Shown: positions 26,549 through 35,852, numbered from the stretch's first letter. The stretch: 64,000 nt of DNA from Phytopseudomonas straminea (GCF_900112645.1 NZ_FOMO01000010.1:1-64000), one strand, 5' to 3'. Program-made: numbers and translations. Notes: a model not told the origin generated them from the letters alone.

Positions 26549-27031
26549 TCACGCGTCGCCTTTGAGCGCTCGGTAACGGTTTTCCAGTTCCTGGCGGATC
26601 TCTCGGCGTTGACGGCCCTGTTCGAAACGTCGGCGCTCCTCCGCGCTCTCCGGTTGACGAGGCGGCACTTCGGTGGATTTGCCGTTTTCGTCGACTGCCA
26701 CCATGGTGAAGAAGCAACTGTTGGTATGGCGTACCGAGCGCTCGCGGATGTTCTCGGTAATCACCTTGATGCCGACTTCCATGGACGTGCGGCCGGTGTA
26801 GTTGACCGAGGCCAGAAAGGTCACCAGCTCGCCGACATGCACCGGTTCGCGGAAGGTCACCTGGTCCACAGACAGGGTGACCACGTAGCGACCGGCGTAG
26901 CGGCTGGCGCAGGCATAGGCGACCTCGTCCATGTATTTGAGCAGTGTGCCGCCGTGTACATTGCCGGAAAAATTGGCCATGTCCGGGGTCATCAGGACGG
27001 TCATCGACAGTTGCGCGTTTCCGGGTTCCAT
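26549..27031 (-). CDS. acyl-CoA thioesterase (YciA-like hotdog)
   Basis: 160-residue single hotdog-fold thioesterase. VHGGTLLKYMDEVAYACASRY includes the catalytic Asp of this family, and VTFREPVHVGELV is typical of YciA/BACH-type enzymes that hydrolyse acyl-CoAs in the cytosol. The C-terminal tail of about 30 residues is charged. ATG at 27031; a longer opening to 27157 is not supported by a ribosome site. No operon partner is evident. Confidence 0.85.
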   Translation of the reverse strand: MEPGNAQLSMTVLMTPDMANFSGNVHGGTLLKYMDEVAYACASRYAGRYVVTLSVDQVTFREPVHVGELVTFLASVNYTGRTSMEVGIKVITENIRERSVRHTNSCFFTMVAVDENGKSTEVPPRQPESAEERRRFEQGRQRREIRQELENRYRALKGDA

Positions 27032-27185
27032 AACGTCTGGCTCATCAGGTTGATTTGGGGCGTGATTGTCAGCCGTCTGTGCGGCCTTGGCCTGTCGATT
27101 GTGTCTATGCACTCGATTGCTGCAACGTATGTACCGGCATTTCACTCCTAGAGCCATAGCTTATTCACTCAATCAGGACGATCCC

Positions 27186-27932
27186 ATGACACGCCCCGTT
27201 ATCTGCTTAGCTTTGTTGCCGCTGCTCGCCGGCCTCGCTCACGCGGCGCCGCAGGCCTGCGACAGCGTCAGCCTGTGCAACGCCGCTGGCACCGCGGCCT
27301 ATCAGGCGGGCCGCTACAGCGACGCTGCCGAGGCTTTCGAGCGGCAACTGCGCCGCGCCGAGCAGGAGCAGGACAGCAGCGCCGCCCGTGAACTGGCGCT
27401 GAACAATCTGGTGGTGACCAGCTTGCGCCTGGGCCAGCCAGGCCAGGCGCGCGCCTGGTTGAGCCTCGCGCTGGCCGATGGCATGCAGGGCGCCGCCACC
27501 CGCAACAACCTGCGTTCGGTGGCCGCCGCGGTGGACTACCCGAAACTGGCGGCCAGCCTCGAGGGTCGTTATCTGCGTTACGCCGGCGCGGCGGTGTGGA
27601 GCAGCCTGGACATCACCCGTCAGGCCGACGGCAGCTATCGAGCGAACTTTGCGCCACTACGGGCCGGCGGCAAGGTCGAGGAATATGGTCCGGCGGCCAT
27701 CGGTACGTTGCAGGGCGCCTTGCAGGGTGACAAGGCCTATTACCGGTTGGCTTCGCCGGAGTTGCCTAATGGCTGCGCCGTCGAGCTGCTGCACGAAGGG
27801 CTCGATATCCAGGTGCTGGAGGTGATCGACCAGCGTTGCCAGGCGTATGGCGGCTTTGGCATCAGCGTGGCGGGTAGCTACCTGAAGGTCAGTGCCGAAC
27901 CGCAGCCGCCCCGAGCGCCCATTCAGCAATAG
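27186..27932 (+). CDS. exported protein with TPR-like repeat region
   Basis: 248 residues with a 20-residue signal peptide ending LAGLAHA. The early part of the mature region (CNAAGTAAYQAGRYSDAAEAF and following) is alpha-helical and TPR/Sel1-like; the second half is beta-rich with two likely disulfide Cys (NGCAVELL, DQRCQAY). Unknown function. ATG 27186 follows AGGACGATCCC. It stands alone, divergent from the thioesterase gene and 272 bases before an antiporter gene. Confidence 0.7.
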   Translation: MTRPVICLALLPLLAGLAHAAPQACDSVSLCNAAGTAAYQAGRYSDAAEAFERQLRRAEQEQDSSAARELALNNLVVTSLRLGQPGQARAWLSLALADGMQGAATRNNLRSVAAAVDYPKLAASLEGRYLRYAGAAVWSSLDITRQADGSYRANFAPLRAGGKVEEYGPAAIGTLQGALQGDKAYYRLASPELPNGCAVELLHEGLDIQVLEVIDQRCQAYGGFGISVAGSYLKVSAEPQPPRAPIQQ

Positions 27933-28204
27933 CGCGCAAAGTCTTGTCGGTTGCCGCCAGCCAGTGACCCTGACGAGATGCCCGGCGTCTTTTCACGGTG
28001 GCACTGTAACGCGCACCATCTCGCAGTTTGCGGCAAATATTTCCGAATATTTCCACGCCGCGACGCGTCTGGCGCGGATGTTAACCTGCGATCAGCATGG
28101 CCCTGCAAAGGGTCGATCTTCCCCCTTTCCAGCAGGCTCCAATGCGCCATCGAGCAACCGCCCGAGCGCGTTCGTGCCTGCCCAAAACAAGGAGCCGTTT
28201 CCTC

Positions 28205-29968
28205 ATGCATGCCATCAGCTTCATCCAGGATCTAGCGGTGATCATGCTGGTAGCCGGCGTGGTTACCGTGCTGTTCCACCGCTTCAAGCAACCGGTGGTG
28301 CTTGGCTACATTCTCGCCGGTTTCCTGATCGGCCCGCACACGCCGCCATTCGGCCTGATCCACGATGAAGAGACCATCCGCACCTTGGCCGAGCTGGGGG
28401 TGATCTTCCTGATGTTCTGCCTGGGGCTGGAGTTCAGCCTGCGCAAGCTGTTCAACGTCGGTGCCACGGCGTTCATCGCCGCATTCCTGGAAATCATCCT
28501 GATGATCTGGATCGGTTTCGAGATCGGCCGCTATTTCGGCTGGAGCACCATGGACTCGCTGTTCCTCGGTGCGATCCTGGCGATTTCCTCGACCACCATC
28601 ATCATCAAGGCGCTAGGCGACCTGAAGATGAAGAACGAGCGCTTCGCCCAACTGATCTTTGGCGTACTGATCGTCGAGGATATCCTCGGCATCGGCATCA
28701 TCGCGCTGTTGTCCGGTATCGCCCTGAGCGGCACGGTCGAGACCGGCGAAGTGTTCGCCACTGTCGGCAAGCTGTCGCTGTTCATGATCGTAGCGCTGGT
28801 CATCGGCATCATCCTGGTGCCACGTATCCTGGCTTACGTGGCCAAGTTCGAAAGCAACGAGATGCTCCTGGTGGCGGTGCTGGGCATGTGCTTCGGTTTC
28901 TGCCTGCTGGTGGTCAAGCTGGAATACAGCATGGTGCTGGGCGCCTTCCTGATCGGTGCGATCATGGCCGAGTCGCGCCAGCTGCTGCAGATCGAGCGCC
29001 TGATCGAGCCGGTACGCGACATGTTCAGCGCGATCTTCTTCGTCGCCATCGGCCTGCTGCTCGACCCCAACGTGCTGGTCGAATACGCCTGGCCGATCGC
29101 GGTAATCACCGTGGCGGTGATCGTCGGCAAGGTGCTGTCGTGCAGCGTCGGCTCCTTTATCGCCGGCAACGACGGGCGCACCTCACTGCGCGTCGGCATG
29201 GGCCTGTCGCAGATTGGCGAGTTCTCCTTCATCATCGCCACCCTGGGCATGACCCTGCAGGTGACCAGCGACTTCCTCTACCCGGTCGCGGTCGCCGTCT
29301 CGGTGATCACCACCCTGACCACCCCCTACCTGATCCGCGCCGCCGATCCGCTGGCGGTGAGCCTCGGCAACGTGATGCCGCAGCGCGTATCGCGGGTGTT
29401 TTCGCTGTACGGTGAGTGGCTGCGCAGCATCCAGCCGCAAGGGCAGGGCGCGGTGCTGGCCGGCATGATCCGCAAGATCGTTCTGCAGGTGCTGGTCAAC
29501 CTGGCCTTCGTGGTGGCGATCTTCCTCGGTATCGCCTTCTTCGCCGCGCAGATCGGTGCCTGGCTGGCCGAGTGGATCGACCAGGAGAACCTGCGCAAGG
29601 CGGTGATCTGGGGCGCGGCGCTGATCCTCTCGCTGCCGTGCCTGATCGCTGCTTATCGCAAGATCAAGGCACTCTCCATGCTGCTCGCCGAAATGGGCGT
29701 GCGCCAGGAGAAGGCCGGCCGCCACACGGCGCGGGTGCGCAAGGTGATTTCCGAGGTGATCCCGCTGCTGTCTCTGGTCGGCATCATGGTGCTGCTCACC
29801 GCGCTGTCGTCGAGCATCCTGCCGTCTAACGATATGCTGCTGTTGGTCGGCGTGGTCGCGGCCGGAGTGGTGGCCGTGCTGTGGCGCTGGTTCATTCGCG
29901 TGCACACGCGTCTGCAGATCGCCCTGTTCGAGACCCTCGACAAGCCGGAAACACCGGGGCATCACTGA
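28205..29968 (+). CDS. CPA2 cation/proton antiporter (Kef-type, no NAD domain)
   Basis: 587-residue antiporter. The conserved part (about 1-400) contains GYILAGFLIGPHTPPF and GVIFLMFCLGLEFS with about 12 helices. Beyond it, instead of an RCK domain, come two further hydrophobic stretches (about 445-480 and 555-585), an organisation seen in some Pseudomonas Kef-like proteins. ATG 28205 is chosen where the membrane domain begins; an in-frame start at 28097 would add a hydrophilic leader. Followed by a strong terminator. Likely K+ or Na+/H+ exchange. Confidence 0.83.
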   Translation: MHAISFIQDLAVIMLVAGVVTVLFHRFKQPVVLGYILAGFLIGPHTPPFGLIHDEETIRTLAELGVIFLMFCLGLEFSLRKLFNVGATAFIAAFLEIILMIWIGFEIGRYFGWSTMDSLFLGAILAISSTTIIIKALGDLKMKNERFAQLIFGVLIVEDILGIGIIALLSGIALSGTVETGEVFATVGKLSLFMIVALVIGIILVPRILAYVAKFESNEMLLVAVLGMCFGFCLLVVKLEYSMVLGAFLIGAIMAESRQLLQIERLIEPVRDMFSAIFFVAIGLLLDPNVLVEYAWPIAVITVAVIVGKVLSCSVGSFIAGNDGRTSLRVGMGLSQIGEFSFIIATLGMTLQVTSDFLYPVAVAVSVITTLTTPYLIRAADPLAVSLGNVMPQRVSRVFSLYGEWLRSIQPQGQGAVLAGMIRKIVLQVLVNLAFVVAIFLGIAFFAAQIGAWLAEWIDQENLRKAVIWGAALILSLPCLIAAYRKIKALSMLLAEMGVRQEKAGRHTARVRKVISEVIPLLSLVGIMVLLTALSSSILPSNDMLLLVGVVAAGVVAVLWRWFIRVHTRLQIALFETLDKPETPGHH

Positions 29969-29976
29969 AACGACAA

Positions 29977-29999
29977 GGGCGCCAGAAGGCGCCCTTTTT
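29977..29999 (+). terminator. intrinsic terminator after the antiporter gene
   Basis: GGGCGCC-AGAA-GGCGCCC followed by five T, 8 bases past the stop. Confidence 0.9.
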
Positions 30000-30025
30000 G
30001 TATTCCGTTACTCAATTTGTTCCCA

Positions 30026-30098
30026 GGTATCGCTGCGCTCAACCCGGGCTACAGAAAGAGTTCGCCTTGCGTAGTCTGGTGTTGAGCGCAGCGATACC
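30026..30098. repeat. inverted repeat, 18-bp perfect arms
   Basis: GGTATCGCTGCGCTCAAC at 30026-30043 and its complement at 30081-30098, separated by 37 bases. The sequence resembles short extragenic repeats common in some Pseudomonas genomes. It lies between the antiporter terminator and the end of the SMI1-like gene. Confidence 0.7.
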
Positions 30099-30128
30099 CA
30101 GGGACGGTGATTGCCTAATGCCGACGAA

Positions 30129-30536
30129 TCACTCCTCCAGCCAGACTTCCCGCACCCAATGCCAGACCGAGTCCCAGCTGTCGTCGGTGAGGTCTTCTTC
30201 CTCGCCGTCCCAGAGCAGCACGGTGCCGTCCTGTTCGACGCAGTAGTAATTGCCGCGGTCTTCGCAGATCGGCACCAGCTCGCGCGGCACACCCAGGGAC
30301 CAGGCGACCGAGGCCACTTCGGGTAGGTAGGTGTGCGATTGCGGATCGGTGACGGTGACCGGCTCCAGGCGGCCGTACACCACGTCGCTGACCTTGAGCA
30401 GGAATTCGCGCAGCTCGAACGGCAGGTTGATGAGGATCTGCTCCTCAATCTCCACCAGCAGCTCCTCGTCAGGCAGTTCCAGCGGCACCGGCACCGGCTC
30501 GTTCAATTCACGCAGTTGTTCGATGACTTCTTCCAC
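30129..30536 (-). CDS. SMI1/KNR4-like acidic protein
   Basis: 135 residues, strongly acidic. A helical N-terminus with IEEQILINLPFELREFLLKVS matches the SMI1/KNR4 (SUKH) fold start, and the end GNYYCVEQDGTVLLWDGE matches its second half. Such proteins are often immunity proteins to toxins, but housekeeping Pseudomonas members exist and no toxin gene is adjacent. GTG start at 30536 with GGAG 7 bases upstream. No operon partner. Confidence 0.75.
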   Translation of the reverse strand: MEEVIEQLRELNEPVPVPLELPDEELLVEIEEQILINLPFELREFLLKVSDVVYGRLEPVTVTDPQSHTYLPEVASVAWSLGVPRELVPICEDRGNYYCVEQDGTVLLWDGEEEDLTDDSWDSVWHWVREVWLEE

Positions 30537-30772
30537 GGCGGCTCCACCTGAGTTCGGCGACTCTCATCAGATTCTGAAACGCACGAAGCCGACGCAGGCC
30601 CGACTGGCCTCGTCTGCTCTGCGGCTTCCTAGATAACGCAGCTTTTTACGCTGAATGGAAAATAGGCACAAGCCGTGCAAAGGCAAAACGCCATGTTGCG
30701 GCTTGCGACGGGTTTCGTATCCCGTTGGGTGCGATGAGCGCCTGGAGGTTCCGAAAACTGCAGTGCGAAAAA

Positions 30773-30800
30773 ACAAAACCCGGGCAAGCCCGGGTTTTGT
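30773..30800 (-). terminator. intrinsic terminator after the Tim44-like gene
   Basis: 13-bp perfect stem with sequence ACAAAACCCGGGC and complement, 2-base centre, followed on the minus strand by a T-rich run (TTTTTT). Read on the plus strand it also ends in TTTTG, so it could work in both directions. Confidence 0.85.
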
Positions 30801-30814
30801 CTGTAAGTAGCGGC

Positions 30815-31672
30815 TCAGCCGTTCTGGCGGATACCGGCGACCAGCCAGGGCTGGTTTTCACCAACCACACGCTCCAGGCGCCAGCTTTCGCTGAAGGCTT
30901 CGCCCTGGTCGAAGCGCGAGGTCTTCGAGACACCGCTGAAGGTCAGGGTGGCAATGGTCTTGTCGGCGTGGTCGTCGACACCGTCCAGCTGCACCTCGAG
31001 GTTGTCGATGTAGGTGGACTGGAAGCCGTCACCCAGATCGGCGCGCTCGCGCTTGAGGAACTCCAGCAGTTGCGGGGTCACGAACTCGGCGATCTTGTCC
31101 ATCTCGTTCGCGTCCCAGTGCTGCTGCAGGTTCAGGAAGTGCTCGCGACCAGCGTTGACGAAGCTTTCCTCGTTGAACCAGGCCGGTGCGTTGATCACCG
31201 GCTTGATGGCAGCCGCATTGCTGCCACCGAAGATCGACGGCTGAGCCGGCTGCGGCTGGCCGTGGGCCTCACGCTGGAACGGGGCACCACCGGCAGCGGC
31301 GACGTTCGGCTGCTGCTTCTGGCGACGGGCTGCCAGGAAGCGGAACAACAGAAAGGCGATCAGGCCGAAGATTAGCATGTCCATGATCTGCAGGCCTTCG
31401 AAGCCGTCACCCATGAACATCGACGCCAGCAGGCCGCCAGCGGCCAGGCCGGCCAGCGGGCCGAGCCAGCGCGAAGCACCGCTTGCGGCAGCCGGCGTAC
31501 GGCCTGGCGCGGCGGCAGTGGAATTAGGCTGGGAAGGTGGGGTGGCCTGACGAGTCTGGTGGCTCGGCGCGGCGCCGAAGGATTTGCCGCCGCCCATACG
31601 CTTGGCGTCGGCAGTCAAACTGAAGGACAGGCCCAGGCAAATTACCAGGGCGATGCTGAGGAAACGCTGCAT
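30815..31672 (-). CDS. Tim44-like domain membrane protein
   Basis: 285 residues. Signal-like N-terminus (MQRFLSIALVICLGL), a low-complexity Ala/Pro/Ser linker (about 30-65), two hydrophobic segments (LAGLAAGGLLASMFMG and MDMLIFGLIAFLLFRFLAAR), then a C-terminal Tim44-like domain (about 145-285). Bacterial Tim44-like proteins are membrane proteins of unclear function. ATG 31672 is used; an in-frame start at 31741 is unlikely. Single-gene transcript with a strong terminator. Confidence 0.8.
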   Translation of the reverse strand: MQRFLSIALVICLGLSFSLTADAKRMGGGKSFGAAPSHQTRQATPPSQPNSTAAAPGRTPAAASGASRWLGPLAGLAAGGLLASMFMGDGFEGLQIMDMLIFGLIAFLLFRFLAARRQKQQPNVAAAGGAPFQREAHGQPQPAQPSIFGGSNAAAIKPVINAPAWFNEESFVNAGREHFLNLQQHWDANEMDKIAEFVTPQLLEFLKRERADLGDGFQSTYIDNLEVQLDGVDDHADKTIATLTFSGVSKTSRFDQGEAFSESWRLERVVGENQPWLVAGIRQNG

Positions 31673-31804
31673 TATCGGTTTCTCTTGGTTGTTGAAACAC
31701 TGACGGGCATCTTGCCCGGGGCTGATCGGCATGACCAGCAACAGAATGTTTCGAGCTTTTGCCCAGCGAGACGGCCTTTAGCAGGCCTGCTCACGATGGT
31801 GGGA

Positions 31805-31836
31805 AATGAAACGGAACCCGCTGGTTCCGTTTCATT
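31805..31836 (-). terminator. hairpin after the orphan TRAP binding-protein gene
   Basis: 14-bp perfect stem AATGAAACGGAACC/GGTTCCGTTTCATT with a 4-base loop, 18 bases past the gene stop. The minus-strand tail is TTCCC-like, so termination may be moderate. Confidence 0.6.
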
Positions 31837-31853
31837 GCGCATCCGCTGACGCC

Positions 31854-32951
31854 TCAGCGCCAGTTGTACAGTTCCTTCTCGGTCACCTCGCCCATCGGCG
31901 TGGCTTCGTCCTGGAAGGTCTTCATGGATTTCCAGATACGGCCATTGAGGTCGTTCTGGCTGGCCAGGTCTTCGAGTACGGTTTGCGACTCACGCTTCAT
32001 CGCCGCCAGTACCTCGTCAGGGAAGCGCTTGATCGTCACGCCCTGTTCCTTCAACTGGGCCAGGGACTTGGCGTTGTGGAAGACGTAGTCGTCCATCATG
32101 TCCAGAGTCGCGGCGCGGGCGGCCTCGACGACGATGGCTTGCAGATCCGCCGGCAGGCTATCGAAAGCCTTCTGGTTGACCATCGACTCGACCACCGCCT
32201 GCGGCTCCTGCCAGCCCGGGAAGTAGTAGTACTTGGCTGCTTTATGCAGACCAAAGGCCAGGTCGTTGTAAGGGCTGACCCAGTCGGTGGCATCGATCAC
32301 GTGGGTCTGCAGGGCGGTGAAGATCTCGCCGCCAGGCAGGTTGACGGTGATGGCGCCAAGTTTGGTCCAGACTTCACCACCGAGGCCTGGCATGCGGATC
32401 TTCAGGCCCTTGATGTCGTCCAGCGAGTTGATTTCCTTGTTGTACCAGCCGCCCATCTGCATGGTGGTGTTACCCGCCGACAGCGGCTTCACGCCGTAGG
32501 GCGCGTAGGTTTCGTCCCACAGGGCCTGACCGCCGCCCTTGCTCAGCCAGGCGTTCATTTCCAAGGTCGACAAGCCGAACGGCACCGACGAGAAGAACTG
32601 CGCGGCGGGCACCTTGCCTTTCCAATAATACGGCGTACCGTGGCCCATTTCGGCGGTGCCGCGCGATACCGCATCGAACACTTCCAAAGCCGGCACCAGC
32701 TCACCGGCGGCATAGACCTTGACGGTCAGGCGCCCGGCGCTCATGGCGTTGATACGCTCGGCCAGGCGCTCGGCGGCTGTGCCCAGGCCCGGGTAATTCT
32801 TCGGCCAGGAGGTGACCATCTTCCAGTGGAAGGTTTCGGCTTTTGCAGCGGTGGCGCCTTGCCCGGCAGCGGGTGTTTCTTCCTTGCAGCCGGCCAGACC
32901 GATGGCAGCGAGCAGCGCCATCGCGGCGCCGAACAGATTGCGGCGGTTCAT
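31854..32951 (-). CDS. TRAP transporter substrate-binding lipoprotein (TakP/DctP family), orphan
   Basis: 365 residues. A lipoprotein signal ends in LAGC (Cys22 lipidated). WKMVTSWPKNYPGLG, AAGELVPALEVFDAV and GTAEMGHGTPYYW closely follow the 2-keto acid-binding TakP type rather than the C4-dicarboxylate DctP type. No DctQ/DctM genes adjoin it, so it must use permeases encoded elsewhere. Transcribed alone, upstream of a hairpin. Confidence 0.85.
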   Translation of the reverse strand: MNRRNLFGAAMALLAAIGLAGCKEETPAAGQGATAAKAETFHWKMVTSWPKNYPGLGTAAERLAERINAMSAGRLTVKVYAAGELVPALEVFDAVSRGTAEMGHGTPYYWKGKVPAAQFFSSVPFGLSTLEMNAWLSKGGGQALWDETYAPYGVKPLSAGNTTMQMGGWYNKEINSLDDIKGLKIRMPGLGGEVWTKLGAITVNLPGGEIFTALQTHVIDATDWVSPYNDLAFGLHKAAKYYYFPGWQEPQAVVESMVNQKAFDSLPADLQAIVVEAARAATLDMMDDYVFHNAKSLAQLKEQGVTIKRFPDEVLAAMKRESQTVLEDLASQNDLNGRIWKSMKTFQDEATPMGEVTEKELYNWR

Positions 32952-33253
32952 GGTGTTCTCCCTTGAGTGTCGAGCAGCTTGCCCTGATTGCTTTTGTTAT
33001 TGGCAGCCGTCCGTAATGGCGGCTGCCATGGTTGTAATCGTCGAGCTGACTTAGAGCGTGTTCACGATCTTCATGTCGGGGGCTTATCTATTTTGACTGC
33101 AAAGTGGGCGAAAGCGGCCTTTCGCTTAATCCGTAGGAGGGGCTTTAGCCCCGAGTTTTATGAGCGTGCAAAGAGCTCGGGGCTAAAGCCCCTCCTACAT
33201 GTTCGCGCCACCGGCTGCCCGTACGTATGCCCGCAGGGTCGTGAGTGTGCTCT
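32952..33253. other. spacer between uvrD and the TRAP lipoprotein gene, with REP doublet
   Basis: Holds the promoter region of the lipoprotein gene near 32960-33060 and a REP-type inverted pair at 33133-33198. No gene is seen. Confidence 0.5.
33133..33198. repeat. REP doublet (REPIN-like), 23-bp inverted arms
   Basis: Arms starting GTAGGAGGGGCTTTAGCC at 33133-33155 and the exact complement at 33176-33198, 20 bases apart. This is the familiar Pseudomonas extragenic palindrome pattern, located downstream of uvrD. Confidence 0.85.
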
Positions 33254-35455
33254 TTAGATGGCTTCAAGCTTGGCATACGCCAGCATCAGCCACTTGCTGC
33301 CTTCGCTCTCGAAGTTCACCTGCACCCGTGCCTGGGGCCCCGAGCCTTCGAAGTTGAGGATGGTGCCTTCGCCGAACAGCGAGTGTTGCACGCGCTGGCC
33401 GAGGTTGAACGGGGTGTCCGGCACGGCGCTGCCGGCGAACAGGCTGCTGCCGCTCATGCTGCGGCTGCCACTGCCGTACGGCCGGCTGACGCTGTTGGAC
33501 AGGCGTACTTCCTGCACCAGGTGCGGCGGTACTTCACGCACGAAGCGCGAGACCTTGTTGTAAGTTTCGTTGCCGTACAGGCGGCGGGTTTCCGCGTAGC
33601 TGATCACCAGGTTGCGCATGGCCCGGGTGATGCCCACGTAGGCCAGGCGGCGCTCCTCTTCCAGGCGGCCGGGCTCTTCCAGGCTCATCTTGTGGGGGAA
33701 CAGGCCTTCTTCCATGCCCACCAGGAACACCCGCGGGAATTCCAGGCCCTTGGCGCTGTGCAGGGTCATCATCTGCACGCTGTCTTCATGTTCGGCGGCC
33801 TGGGTGTCGCCAGCCTCCAGCGAGGCATGATCGAGGAAGGCGGCCAGTGGCGTTTGCGCGTCGTCGCCTTCCTCGCCTTCGTAGGAGTCGAAGGCACGGG
33901 CGGCGGACACCAACTCCTCGAGGTTTTCCACGCGAGCCTGGGCCTTCTCGCCCTTTTCGTCACGGTGATAGGCGAGCAGGCCGGATTGTTCGATCACCAA
34001 CTGCGCTGTGCTGTGCAATTGCATGCCCTCGACCTTCAGGGCCAGGGTGTCGATCAGTTCGACGAAGCCGTTCAAGGCACTGGCGGCGCGGCCGGCGATC
34101 ACCTTGGTGCCGACCGCTTCGTGCAGCGCGGCCCACATCGACAGGTCGTTGGCGCGGGCGAACTGGCGCAGGGTTTCCACCGTCTTCTCGCCGATACCGC
34201 GGGCCGGCACGTTGATCACCCGCTCCAGTGCTGCATCGTTGCCGCGCTGGTGGATCAGGCGCAGGTAGGCCATGGCGTTCTTGATTTCCGCGCGCTCGAA
34301 GAAGCGCTGGCCGCCGTAGATGCGGTAGGGAATCTTTTCACGCAGCAGGGCCTCTTCCAGCACCCGCGACTGGGCGTTGGAGCGGTAGAGGATGGCGATG
34401 TCGCTGCGCCGCAGGCCGTCCTTGCGCAGGGCGTCCTCGATGGTTTCGACCACGTAGCGCGCTTCGTCGTGTTCGTTGAAGGCGGCGTACAGGCTGATCA
34501 GCTCGCCATCGCCGACATCGGTACGCAGCTCCTTGCCCAGGCGCCCCTGGTTGTTGGCGATCAGCGCGTTGGCAGCGTTGAGGATGTTCGCCGTGGAGCG
34601 GTAATTCTGCTCCAGGCGGATGATCTCGGCGTCGGCGAAGTCGCTGTCGAACTGCTGGATGTTCTCGATCTTCGCGCCGCGCCAGCCGTAGATCGACTGG
34701 TCGTCGTCGCCCACCACCATCAGGCTTTCGCCGCCCATGGCGAGAAAGCGCAGCCAGGCGTACTGCACCGCGTTGGTATCCTGGAACTCGTCGACCAGGA
34801 TGTGCCGGAAGCGCTTCTGGTAATGCGCCAGCAGACCGGCATTGTTGCGCCACAGATCGAGGGCGCGCAGCAGCAGCTCGGCGAAGTCGATCACCCCGGC
34901 ACGGGCACAGGCCGCCTCGTAGGCTTCGTAGATGCTGCGCATGGTGGCCAGGAACAGATCGCCACTGGCCTGGATGCCGGCCGGGCGAATGCCTTCGTCC
35001 TTCTGGCCGTTGATGAACCACTGCGCCTGCTTGGCCGGCCAGCGCTGCTCATCCAGGCCCAGCTCGCGGATCACCCGCTTGATAAGCCGTTGCTGGTCGT
35101 CGGAATCCAGAATCTGGAAGTTCTCGACCAGCCCGGCCTCCTGCCAGTGTGCGCGCAGCAAGCGGTGCGCCAGGCCGTGGAAGGTGCCGACCCACATGCC
35201 CGCCGGGCTCTGCCCGAGCACGTCCTCGATGCGATGACGCATCTCGGCCGCTGCCTTGTTGGTGAAGGTCACCGACAGGATGCTGTGCGGCGAGACGTCC
35301 AGGCGCTGGATCAGAAAGGCGATGCGGTGCACCAGCACGCGGGTCTTGCCGGAGCCGGCACCGGCCAGCACCAGTTGATGACCGGGCGGCGTGGTAACCG
35401 CATGGTGCTGGGCTGGGTTTAGAGAAGTGAGTCGCTGATCGAGGTCATTTTGCAT
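33254..35455 (-). CDS. uvrD: DNA helicase II UvrD
   Basis: 733-residue superfamily 1A 3'-5' helicase for nucleotide excision and mismatch repair. LNPAQHHAVT (Q motif), GAGSGKT (motif I), TFTNKAAAEMR (Ia), VDEFQDTN (II), GDDDQSIYGWRGA (III), VITRAMR-type motif VI (YVGITRAMRNL) are in order. The C-terminus ends in the tudor-like RNAP/UvrB-interaction domain (FNLGQRVQHSLFGEGTIL). Full length. Stands alone. Confidence 0.95.
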   Translation of the reverse strand: MQNDLDQRLTSLNPAQHHAVTTPPGHQLVLAGAGSGKTRVLVHRIAFLIQRLDVSPHSILSVTFTNKAAAEMRHRIEDVLGQSPAGMWVGTFHGLAHRLLRAHWQEAGLVENFQILDSDDQQRLIKRVIRELGLDEQRWPAKQAQWFINGQKDEGIRPAGIQASGDLFLATMRSIYEAYEAACARAGVIDFAELLLRALDLWRNNAGLLAHYQKRFRHILVDEFQDTNAVQYAWLRFLAMGGESLMVVGDDDQSIYGWRGAKIENIQQFDSDFADAEIIRLEQNYRSTANILNAANALIANNQGRLGKELRTDVGDGELISLYAAFNEHDEARYVVETIEDALRKDGLRRSDIAILYRSNAQSRVLEEALLREKIPYRIYGGQRFFERAEIKNAMAYLRLIHQRGNDAALERVINVPARGIGEKTVETLRQFARANDLSMWAALHEAVGTKVIAGRAASALNGFVELIDTLALKVEGMQLHSTAQLVIEQSGLLAYHRDEKGEKAQARVENLEELVSAARAFDSYEGEEGDDAQTPLAAFLDHASLEAGDTQAAEHEDSVQMMTLHSAKGLEFPRVFLVGMEEGLFPHKMSLEEPGRLEEERRLAYVGITRAMRNLVISYAETRRLYGNETYNKVSRFVREVPPHLVQEVRLSNSVSRPYGSGSRSMSGSSLFAGSAVPDTPFNLGQRVQHSLFGEGTILNFEGSGPQARVQVNFESEGSKWLMLAYAKLEAI

Positions 35456-35778
35456 CGCGGCATTCTAGGGGGCGGGCGCAGGTTGGGCAAACGGCTACGT
35501 GCAGTGGTACGGCGCATCAGCATTTCAAGTGTAATCGAGCCGTGCCGTACGCCTGGATCGATCTGCGAGGGCGCGCCTGTCCGGGCGGCGGCAGCCCGGC
35601 GGGACGCAGGGCGAGGCGATAATCGGCGGGAACCATCGCTGCAATGAGCTAATTTCAGCCCGGCAGCGCTGCTGCCGACAAACGGTTGATTACTCTTGAA
35701 AGCATTGAAATAGAGACACCTGATTTCCGTTAGACCCCCTAAAAAAGAGCGTTGAAGTTGTCATTTCATGCCTTGATC

Positions 35779-35808
35779 TTGGCAAGAATATTTTTCGTCT
35801 CCTATCCT
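35779..35808 (+). promoter_or_regulatory. sigma-70 promoter of the itaconate-type operon
   Basis: -35 TTGGCA (35779-35784) and -10 TATCCT (35803-35808) with 18-base spacing. The operator palindrome begins at the next base, so a bound repressor would cover the start site. Confidence 0.5.
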
Positions 35809-35822
35809 GTTGTCCGGACAAC
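35809..35822. promoter_or_regulatory. GntR operator candidate GTTGTCCGGACAAC
   Basis: Perfect 14-bp palindrome at the predicted start site of the operon. The same half-sites recur with a 3-bp spacer inside the GntR gene (43118-43134), pointing to that regulator as the binder. Confidence 0.65.
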
Positions 35823-35852
35823 CTAATAACTAAGGCGATTCTAGCGCCAGAC

